Of a stretch of DNA of 64,000 nucleotides, positions 42,767-49,632 are shown one piece after another. The notes under the pieces were generated by a model. That model was not told the origin of the DNA and did not search any database. It worked only from the letters and a program-made list of their open reading frames with translations. The translations under genes and the position numbers were made by a program. Source of the stretch: Terripilifer sp031921685 (GTDB lineage: Bacteria > Pseudomonadota > Alphaproteobacteria > Rhizobiales > Beijerinckiaceae); contig NZ_JAPDHU010000004.1 in the NCBI RefSeq assembly GCF_031921685.1, positions 1 through 64,000 on the forward strand. The letters run 5' to 3'. Position 1 is the stretch's first letter, and each line of letters begins with the position of its first letter.

Positions 42767-42950
42767 TTATGTAACAATGGTCATAGGTGTTTTTTGAAAC
42801 TCTAAGTCTCCGCCTATTCAGCCAATCATCAAAGCGTGCGTGTGCTTGCATTCGATCTGTCGTTGCCATGCGCGGTCTTGAGACCGTAACGACGCTGGAC
42901 GTACGCATCACGACATAGTAGGTCCACGAGGATACTAGGGAGGGTTTTAA

Positions 42951-43934
42951 ATGGATCGTCGTCGTTTTCTGCAATTGACTGCGTCTTCGCTGGCCATGTC
43001 AGGCAGCGGCATTGCTTCTTCAGTGGCGCAAGCGCAATGGCCGACGAAGAACATCACTATGATCGTGCCGTTCACGCCGGGCGGCTCGACCGACATCCTG
43101 GCGCGGCTGATCGGTCAGCGCTTCACGGAAGCCTGGGGGCAGGGCGTTGTCACTGAAAACCGCCCTGGTGCTGGCGGTGCCGTTGGCAGCGTCGCGCTGG
43201 CGCGTTCGCCGGCCGATGGCTACACGGTCGGCATGGGCCATATCGGCACGCTGAGCGTCAATCCTTCACTTTATTCGAATTTGCAATACGATCCGATCAA
43301 GAGCTTCGCACATATCAGCATGCTGGCGCGGGTCTACAACGTGCTCGTCGTGCATCCCTCGCTGCCGATCAAGAACGTGCGCGAGTTCATCGAATACGCG
43401 CGCCAGAATCCCGGCAAGCTCAACTACGGCTCCGGCGGCAACGGCAGCGCGGCGCATATCGCCACCGCCGCTTTCATGGTCGCGACCGGCACGCAAATGA
43501 CGCATGTCCCGTATCGTGGGACATCGCCGGCGGTGGCCGATCTTCTCTCCGGCCAGATCCAGTTCATGATGACCGGCGGTCCCGCCGTTCTGCCGCACGC
43601 CCGTGCGGGCACCATGCGCGCGCTCGGCGTCTCCGGTCCCAACCGCTTGAAGTCGGATCCGGATATTCCGACGATTGCGGAAGCGGGCGTGCCGGGCTTC
43701 GATGCGACCCAGTGGTATGGCATGATGGCGCCGACGGGAACGCCCGATGACATCGTCACCAAACTGACCAAGGAAGTGCACGGTGCCTTGGGCTCGAAGG
43801 CGATGCAGGAAGCGCTGGAACGCGACGGCGCCGAGGCTTGGCCGACGACGCCGCAGGAATTCCGCGACATCATTGCCAGCGAGACCAAGCGCTGGGCCGA
43901 GATCGTCGAGAAGGCCAAAATCAAGGTCGAGTGA
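42951..43934 (+). CDS. Bug/TctC-type carboxylate-binding protein
   Basis: The 327-residue product starts with a Tat-like leader (MDRRRFLQLTASSLAM...VAQAQ). Bug blocks follow: ITMIVPFTPGGSTDILARL, VTENRPGAGGAVGSVALARS, LNYGSGGNGSAAHIATAAF and GVPGFDATQWYGMMAPTGTP. GGGAGG precedes the ATG. Its position after the CoA-transferase/lyase operon suggests it binds the acid degraded by that operon, though no TctA/TctB permease is present. Confidence 0.92.
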   Translation: MDRRRFLQLTASSLAMSGSGIASSVAQAQWPTKNITMIVPFTPGGSTDILARLIGQRFTEAWGQGVVTENRPGAGGAVGSVALARSPADGYTVGMGHIGTLSVNPSLYSNLQYDPIKSFAHISMLARVYNVLVVHPSLPIKNVREFIEYARQNPGKLNYGSGGNGSAAHIATAAFMVATGTQMTHVPYRGTSPAVADLLSGQIQFMMTGGPAVLPHARAGTMRALGVSGPNRLKSDPDIPTIAEAGVPGFDATQWYGMMAPTGTPDDIVTKLTKEVHGALGSKAMQEALERDGAEAWPTTPQEFRDIIASETKRWAEIVEKAKIKVE

Positions 43935-43942
43935 TCTAAAGC

Positions 43943-43972
43943 AAACCGCGTTTCGATAGAAACGCGGTTTTG
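43943..43972 (+). terminator. Rho-independent terminator after the Bug gene
   Basis: AAACCGCGTTTC (43943-43954) pairs perfectly with GAAACGCGGTTT (43959-43970) across a GATA loop. The T-run is short (TTTTG). It stands nine bases after the stop codon at 43934. Confidence 0.8.
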
Positions 43973-44000
43973 CCTAGAACCTCATATTTCGAGGCATTTT

Positions 44001-45083
44001 TCAACCAGGGAAAGGCGCTTGCACCGCAAGCGCCTTTTTCGAGAGCGACAGGCCATGGCCCGGCGCCGCCGTCGCGCTCATCGTCCCGTCCTTGGCGATC
44101 TCTGGCAGCCCATCGAACATCGGTTCGAGCAGCGGAAATTCCTCCAGCCAGCGTACCGCCGGAGATGCGGCGGCGAGATGGACGAAGAGCCCGGGCAGGA
44201 AGTGCGGGCTCACCGAAACGTCGAAAGCCTCGGCGAGAACAGCCAGATCGAGCGATGGCGTCAGGCCGCCGATCATCGCGAGATCGGGCTGCACGACGCT
44301 GACGATACCTTCGGCGATGAGAGCGGTGAAATCGCGCAAGCCTTGCAGATGCTCGCCGGTAGCGATGGGCGCGCCCGCCATGCGGCTGAGCACTTTATAG
44401 CCATGCAGCGCGCTTGCCGGCAGCGGCTCCTCGACGAACAGCACGTCATTGTCGCGCGCATGGGCCATCAGCCATTGCGCCGCCGCCAGATCGCATTTCT
44501 CATTGGCATCGAGCATGACATGGGCGCGATTGCCGATCGCCTGACGCACGGCCGATATCACCTCCACATCCTTGCGCACGCCAGCGATACGCGGCTTGAC
44601 GGCGCCCAGGCCACGCTTCACGGCTGCCTCGGCAACATGGGCGGCCTCTGCCGCCGACTGCACGACGTTGAAGCCACCGCTGCCATAGACCGGCGTGGCG
44701 CGGATCTGGCCGCCCATAGCAACGCCCATCGGCAGGTTCTGGCGCCGGGCATGGAGGTCCCAGGCGGCGACATCGACGGCGGCGAGGCCGACGAGATTGG
44801 GGCCGAGGCCCGTGCGGTTGAAACTCTGGGAAATCTTCTTCCACAAGGCTCGTGGCGCCGTGGCTGGTTGTCCGCGCACGAAACGCGCCAGTTGCGCATC
44901 GGCCGCGCGCAAAGCCAGTTCACCGCCGCCGCCCAGCACATAGGAAAATCCCAGGCCCGTCGCGCCATCGCTGTCGACGAGTTCGACGACGATCATATCG
45001 ACAGCCGCGACGCCGGAGCCGCCGACAGCCTGTTCAAGCTTATAGGGAACGAGACTGGCGCTCGCCTGTTCGATCGTCGTCAT
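44001..45083 (-). CDS. Mandelate racemase/muconate lactonizing enzyme family protein
   Basis: The 360-residue enolase-superfamily barrel enzyme abstracts the proton alpha to a carboxylate. Metal ligands are Asp192 (VMLDANE), Glu218 (FVEEPL) and Glu244 (ATGEH). The His-Asp dyad is His294 (VSPHFL) with Asp267 (QPDLAMIGG), as in the mandelate racemase subgroup. On the other face the motif is K163-P-R165 where mandelate racemase has KxK, so an acid-sugar dehydratase is as likely as a racemase. The substrate cannot be named from sequence. Confidence 0.88.
   Translation of the reverse strand: MTTIEQASASLVPYKLEQAVGGSGVAAVDMIVVELVDSDGATGLGFSYVLGGGGELALRAADAQLARFVRGQPATAPRALWKKISQSFNRTGLGPNLVGLAAVDVAAWDLHARRQNLPMGVAMGGQIRATPVYGSGGFNVVQSAAEAAHVAEAAVKRGLGAVKPRIAGVRKDVEVISAVRQAIGNRAHVMLDANEKCDLAAAQWLMAHARDNDVLFVEEPLPASALHGYKVLSRMAGAPIATGEHLQGLRDFTALIAEGIVSVVQPDLAMIGGLTPSLDLAVLAEAFDVSVSPHFLPGLFVHLAAASPAVRWLEEFPLLEPMFDGLPEIAKDGTMSATAAPGHGLSLSKKALAVQAPFPG
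44012..44040 (+). terminator. Second terminator hairpin, inside the end of the convergent gene
   Basis: AAGGCGCTTGC (44012-44022) pairs with GCAAGCGCCTT (44026-44036) over a three-base loop, and TTTTT follows on the plus strand. The hairpin lies within the last codons of the enolase-superfamily gene on the minus strand, so coding sequence there doubles as a backup stop for transcripts from the Bug side. Confidence 0.65.
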
Positions 45084-45115
45084 AGTGGTTGTCTTGCCCC
45101 GTTATGGCGTTTTCC

Positions 45116-45135
45116 GTTTGATGGACATATCAAAC
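45116..45135. promoter_or_regulatory. Inverted repeat upstream of the enolase-superfamily gene
   Basis: GTTTGAT (45116-45122) and ATCAAAC (45129-45135) form a perfect 7-base inverted repeat with a 6-base spacer, about 35 bases upstream of the minus-strand start at 45083. It could be an operator or a transcript hairpin; no regulator gene is adjacent. Confidence 0.35.
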
Positions 45136-45155
45136 GCCACAAACGAGAGTCCAGT

Positions 45156-45311
45156 TGTCATTCCCGACGCGCCGCAGGCGCGAGCGGGAATCCAGAGCGC
45201 GCGGTGAAGCGTTGCATCACCGTAGCGCATGACCTTCCATCTCGCGCGAGCAGCATTTTGCCACTGGCTCTGGATCCCCGCTCAGCCGCTGCGCGGCTGT
45301 CGGGGATGACA
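45156..45311. repeat. Long imperfect inverted repeat element, copy B
   Basis: The left arm runs TGTCATTCCCGACGCGCCGC to GGGAATCCAGAGC and the right arm GCTCTGGATCCCCGCT to CGGGGATGACA. The arms (about 43 and 45 bases) pair over most of their length around a central stretch of about 70 bases. The termini TGTCATNCC and GATCCAG match the element at 23919-24044, so the two belong to one family. Confidence 0.8.
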
Positions 45312-45331
45312 CAGAGGTTTCGACCATTCTT

Positions 45332-45844
45332 TTACAGAATAAAGCTGACCGAGCCCAGCCGCCCCAGTTCGTGGGCGTGCAGGAATACGCGCCGCTCCTT
45401 GATGCGAAACTGATCGCCATCCTTGCGCAGAATATAGCGATACGTGCCGACATAACTGAATTCGCGCTGGAAGCGGCGATAGCGATAGCACACGAAATTG
45501 GCGGTTGCCGTCACCAGGTCGCCCTCGACTTTGAGAACGCGGACGTTGGTGATCAGCCGGCAGGTGCGCGACTTCGGAAATTCCGCGTGGCAGTTCGGGT
45601 CGAGCACACGGATGATGCGCTGGCGAATACGCTCGCGATCATCGGAAATGATGTAGAGCGTATCCTTGTGCGAGCCGTCGAGGTCATCGTTCGGCGGCAC
45701 GTAATAGGTCGCATCGTCAGCCAGCAGCGCTTCCCATTCCTTGAGCTTCCACTCATCGAGCAGGGCGGCTTCGTGATAGAAGAAGTCTTCGACTTCCGCG
45801 CGGGTGACTTTCACGTCCGCAAGAGTGTCGGCTTGCGCGCTCAT
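45332..45844 (-). CDS. Aromatic-ring-hydroxylating dioxygenase small (beta) subunit
   Basis: The 170-residue product has the NTF2-like beta-subunit pattern: VEDFFYHEAALLDEWKLKEW near the start, DDATYYVPPNDD, then a C-terminal half with RRFQREFSYVGTYRYILRKDGDQFRIKERRVFL. Beta subunits are structural partners of the Rieske alpha subunit. It overlaps the alpha gene stop by four bases (ATGA), so the two are made together. Confidence 0.92.
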   Translation of the reverse strand: MSAQADTLADVKVTRAEVEDFFYHEAALLDEWKLKEWEALLADDATYYVPPNDDLDGSHKDTLYIISDDRERIRQRIIRVLDPNCHAEFPKSRTCRLITNVRVLKVEGDLVTATANFVCYRYRRFQREFSYVGTYRYILRKDGDQFRIKERRVFLHAHELGRLGSVSFIL

Positions 45845-47148
45845 GCCTGCGCTCCCGTCATCAGCTTGTTCCAGTGGCGCCAGAAGGTGCGCAGGTGATG
45901 CTCGTCACTGTTGAGCTGCTCACCCTCGCGGCCGAAACCGCGTGACATTTCCGACCAGCGATCGTCCGACCAGTTGGCGAGGCCCTGCTGCACCAGTTCG
46001 AGCGCTTCGACGTCATCTGGCGTGGCGAAGCCGCCGGGGCCATAGAAAGTGAGGAAGGCATCGAGCCGGCGCGCCCGCGCGCTTTCGCTTTCTTCCACGG
46101 GGCCGAGCGCCCAGGCGGTCACCTGCATCTTGTTCGCCCCATCTGGGAAGAAGGTGCGGATGGTGACGGACGAGCCGTCGTTGATGACCAGATTGGGGAA
46201 AATGACGAGGTTGCGGTTGGTGTCGGCGACGCGTCGCGCCCGATCCTCGCCGAGGCGTTCGACGAGCTCGGCACGGATCTCCGTCATTTCGGCCTTAGCG
46301 CTTTCGCCATAGAGCGGGATCCAGGCGGCGACGGGACGGCCACGGAAGTTGACGTTATCGGTGGTGAAATGGCCGTTGCCGAGATCGAAAGCAAAGCCGC
46401 GCGTCGGCAGCACCAGGTCCTTGTCTTTCGGCGGTTCCACCTTGACGCCGGAATTGGCCATGAAGTTCAGCCAGGTCGAATGGGTGGTCGGCAGGTGATA
46501 GTCGTCGACGCTGTTTTCGACCATCAGTTTCCAGTTCGCCTGCACGTCATATTCCTGCGTGCCGTGCAGAACTTCCATTTTGCCGGACGGCGACTGCTCG
46601 ATGACGAGATCGATGTAATCGGTCGCCTTGCCGAGATAGTCGGTGAGCGCCGGCGCATCGGCGTCCAGGCACATGAACCAGAAATCGCGATACTGTTCGA
46701 AACGAGCCGGCGATTTCAGTCCGAGGCCGCTGGTGTCGAAATTTTCGATATAGGCTTCGTCGCCCGGGATGCGGGCCAGCGAGCCGTCGTTGTTGTAGAT
46801 CCAGCCATGATAGACGCAGCTGAAGCGGCGGACGTTGCCATGGCGTTCCGTGCACACCAGCGCGCCGCGATGGCGGCAGGTGTTGAAGAAGCAGCGCACC
46901 TGGCCCTTGCTGTCGCGTGCGAAGATGACGGGGCGGCCGGCGACGCGGCGGGATTGGAAGTCGCCGTTCTTTTTCAGTTCCGATCCGTGGCCGACATAGA
47001 TCCAGCATTTCGCAAAGATGTTCTTGATCTCGGCGCGTAGCACATCCTCGGAGACGAGCGCTTCGCGGTCGAGCAGGAACACACCCTTCTGCGGATCGTC
47101 GACGACGAAGGATCGCGGTTCGTTTCTGGACGTTTCCATCGTGGGCAT
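45841..47148 (-). CDS. Rieske aromatic-ring-hydroxylating dioxygenase large (alpha) subunit
   Basis: The 435-residue product has a Rieske 2Fe-2S site: Cys91-x-His93 and Cys111-x2-His114 (FNTCRHRG, SCVYHGW). The catalytic domain carries ENSVDDYHLPTTH with Fe ligands His218 and His223 and the bridging Asp215 or Asp216. It inserts O2 into an aromatic acid or heterocycle. Electron-transfer genes (reductase, ferredoxin) are not in the window. The ATG at 47148 with GAGGT upstream is preferred to a longer start. Confidence 0.93.
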   Translation of the reverse strand: MPTMETSRNEPRSFVVDDPQKGVFLLDREALVSEDVLRAEIKNIFAKCWIYVGHGSELKKNGDFQSRRVAGRPVIFARDSKGQVRCFFNTCRHRGALVCTERHGNVRRFSCVYHGWIYNNDGSLARIPGDEAYIENFDTSGLGLKSPARFEQYRDFWFMCLDADAPALTDYLGKATDYIDLVIEQSPSGKMEVLHGTQEYDVQANWKLMVENSVDDYHLPTTHSTWLNFMANSGVKVEPPKDKDLVLPTRGFAFDLGNGHFTTDNVNFRGRPVAAWIPLYGESAKAEMTEIRAELVERLGEDRARRVADTNRNLVIFPNLVINDGSSVTIRTFFPDGANKMQVTAWALGPVEESESARARRLDAFLTFYGPGGFATPDDVEALELVQQGLANWSDDRWSEMSRGFGREGEQLNSDEHHLRTFWRHWNKLMTGAQA

Positions 47149-47313
47149 ATTGCACCTCTTGATCTTTAGGCTCAGGTCGCGCCGGAGAAGCACATTCGAG
47201 GGCTTCGCCGGCGTCGTCCTGCGCGATGTCGGCCCAGCGGGTCGACATCGAAGATCAGCATCTAGGTGCGGAGCGATAGCAGGTCAACTTTTGCCGTTTT
47301 CGGCCATTTTCTC

Positions 47314-47327
47314 TGCACAATTGTGCA
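47314..47327. promoter_or_regulatory. Perfect 14-base palindrome upstream of the dioxygenase genes
   Basis: TGCACAATTGTGCA is a perfect palindrome located 166 bases upstream of the dioxygenase alpha start and 13 bases past the end of the neighbouring Bug gene. Its position and symmetry suit a dimeric repressor of the GntR or similar type. No regulator gene lies beside it. Confidence 0.5.
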
Positions 47328-47339
47328 TGCTCTCCACAC

Positions 47340-48359
47340 CTATTCGGCGGCCAGAATTTTCTCCATCCGCGCGACGATGTCTGGCGAAACGCCAATCACG
47401 TCGGCGACGATTTTCTGCACCACTTCGCCGCTGGCCGGATCGAAATCCAATTTGGCCTTTTCGACTTCGGCGAGCAGGTCGGGATCCTTCATCGCCGCCA
47501 TGAAAGCTTCACGCAGCGCCTTGATGCGATCGGCGGGCACGCCCGGCGGCGCCATGAACGCGCGGCCGATGTCGGCGCTGCTCGCGGCGAAGGCGAGCAA
47601 GGCACGGTCGGCATCGTTGCTGGCGAATTCGGTCACTGCCGGCACGTCCTTCAGGTCTTTCGAACGTTCCAGCACATATTGAATGGAGACCGCGGCTTTC
47701 TTGCCGGTCAGCCAATCCATGCGCGTTGTCTTCATGGTGTTCCACGATGTGAGCGCCGAGTCGGTTTCGCCCCGCTCCATGGCGAGCAGGCCGTCGGTCG
47801 AGCCCGGATAGCCGCGGATGATCTTGAACTTCGTGCCGGCCAACGCATTGAGCAGCTTCGGATAGCTTTCCGACGGCGAGCCCGGGCCGGTGCTGGCGGT
47901 CGGCACTTCGACCTCCTTCATGCCTTGCATCGTCGTGCCTTTGGTGCGCGTCGAGACGACTTGCACTTCGATGTTCGATGTGGCGCGGCCGATCCAGTTG
48001 AACTCCGCCGTCTTGTATTGAACGGCCTTGTTCTTCAGCGCTTCTTCCTGCGCAATGGTTTGTGCCACGATCGCCATGGCGGTGCCGTCCTTTGGCGCCA
48101 CGCGATAAAGCCAGTTGGCGGCGGTCAAGGAGCCAGCGCCCGGCATGTTCGAAGCGATTACCGTTGGCTTGCCCGGCACATATTTGCCGAGATAGCGCGA
48201 CAGCATGCGGCCGAACAGATCGTAGGTGCCGCCGGGCGAAAAGCCGATGGTGACGGTGATGGTTTTACCGGCAAAAAATTGCTCGGGCGATTGCGCCATT
48301 GCCGGGCTGACGCCGACGAGACCGGCAAGAAGGATTCCTCCCAAACCCAAAGATTTCAT
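47340..48359 (-). CDS. Bug/TctC-like binding protein, variant subgroup
   Basis: The 339-residue product has a leader (LGGILLAGLVGVSPAMAQ). Its binding-loop region is VTIGFSPGGTYDLFGRMLSRYLGKYVPGKP, with the GYPGSTDGLLAMERGE block later. This subgroup differs from the standard Bug proteins in the window (17523, 42951) and closely resembles the protein at 48566. GAGGGGAAG precedes the ATG. It is likely periplasmic, with a carboxylate ligand, perhaps the dioxygenase substrate; that is inference from position. Confidence 0.88.
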   Translation of the reverse strand: MKSLGLGGILLAGLVGVSPAMAQSPEQFFAGKTITVTIGFSPGGTYDLFGRMLSRYLGKYVPGKPTVIASNMPGAGSLTAANWLYRVAPKDGTAMAIVAQTIAQEEALKNKAVQYKTAEFNWIGRATSNIEVQVVSTRTKGTTMQGMKEVEVPTASTGPGSPSESYPKLLNALAGTKFKIIRGYPGSTDGLLAMERGETDSALTSWNTMKTTRMDWLTGKKAAVSIQYVLERSKDLKDVPAVTEFASNDADRALLAFAASSADIGRAFMAPPGVPADRIKALREAFMAAMKDPDLLAEVEKAKLDFDPASGEVVQKIVADVIGVSPDIVARMEKILAAE

Positions 48360-48565
48360 TTTTCTTCCCCTCAGAAGCCGTTTATTCGGCGGTATTGAGA
48401 ATGACGCGCTATAGGACAGCTTCGATATCGTCCGCAACCCGGCATTATCATGCAGATATTGCAAGAAGCTACGCTTTGACGCAGCGATCTGCTTGCCTAT
48501 ATTGCGTCGCAAAACATTGAAAGCCATTCCAAATCACGGCTTTCGCATAAAGGGGAGGAATAAGG

Positions 48566-49585
48566 ATGACGCGTGGAAAATGCGCTTACCGGACCTTGGC
48601 TTTGATCTTTTTGTCCACGGCCGCGGGCGCTGCGCAGGCCCAATCACCGGCGGAATTCTACAAGGGCAAGAATGTCAATGTGCTGATCGGCACCAGCGTC
48701 GGCGGTGAATATGATCTGCATGCGCGGCTCGTCGCCCGTTTCATCGGGCGCTATATTCCGGGCAATCCGGTAGTCGTGCCGCAAAACATGACCGGTGGCG
48801 GCGGTGCCAAAATGGGCGCCTATCTGGCGGAAGTCGCCGCCAAGGACGGCACCAACATCGGCATGATGGCCAATAACTTTCCGGCCATGCAGGCCGCCGG
48901 TGTCGATCTCATCCGCTTCGATCTCGGCAAGTTCAACTGGATCGGCTCGATCTCGCCAACCGTCGAAACGATGACCGTTTGGAAGTCCGCCGGCGTCAAC
49001 ACCATCGAAGAAGCCAAGTCGAAGGAAATCATTGCGGGTGCCACGGGCAAGGGCGCGATCACCTATACGTTTCCCGGCATGCTGAACGAGTTTCTCGGCA
49101 CCAAGTTCAAGATCGTCTCGGGCTACCCCGGCGGCAACGATATCAATCTGGCCATGGAACGCGGCGAAGTGCAGGCGCGTAACAACACGTGGTCGAGCTG
49201 GAAAGTCACCAAGCCGGAATGGTTGAAGAACGGCGACATCAAAGTGCTCGTCTACGCCGGCCCGCGCCAGGCTGATCTCAAGGACGTGCCGATCGCCTCC
49301 GATCTGGTCAAGGACCCTGATACCCGCCGCATCGTCGATCTCATCACCTCCGGCACCAAGCTCGGCCGGCCGCTCGCCACCAATGGCGGTGTCCCGGCGG
49401 ACCGGGTGGCGGCCCTGCGCGAGGCATTTGACAAAACGATGCAAGACCCCGATTTCCTCAAGGAGGCGGCTCAGTCCCGGGTCGATGTCGATCCGGTACG
49501 GGGCGTCGATATGCAAAAAGTTGTCGCGGACGTTTTGGCCACGCCCAAGCCTCTTGCGGAGCGGGCCAAAAGTTTGATCGAATAG
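48566..49585 (+). CDS. Bug/TctC-like binding protein, variant subgroup, divergent paralogue
   Basis: The 339-residue product has a leader (ALIFLSTAAGAAQAQ), then VLIGTSVGGEYDLHARLVARFIGRYIPGNP and GYPGGNDINLAMERGE. It is the same length as the product of the divergent gene at 47340, and the blocks match residue for residue at many places, so the two are paralogues. GGGGAGG stands upstream of the ATG. It is followed after 47 bases by the molybdenum hydroxylase gene, possibly in one transcript. Confidence 0.88.
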   Translation: MTRGKCAYRTLALIFLSTAAGAAQAQSPAEFYKGKNVNVLIGTSVGGEYDLHARLVARFIGRYIPGNPVVVPQNMTGGGGAKMGAYLAEVAAKDGTNIGMMANNFPAMQAAGVDLIRFDLGKFNWIGSISPTVETMTVWKSAGVNTIEEAKSKEIIAGATGKGAITYTFPGMLNEFLGTKFKIVSGYPGGNDINLAMERGEVQARNNTWSSWKVTKPEWLKNGDIKVLVYAGPRQADLKDVPIASDLVKDPDTRRIVDLITSGTKLGRPLATNGGVPADRVAALREAFDKTMQDPDFLKEAAQSRVDVDPVRGVDMQKVVADVLATPKPLAERAKSLIE

Positions 49586-49632
49586 TAAAAAGGATTGGGC
49601 AAACAATCCTAGGGTTTCAATAAGGGGACAGC

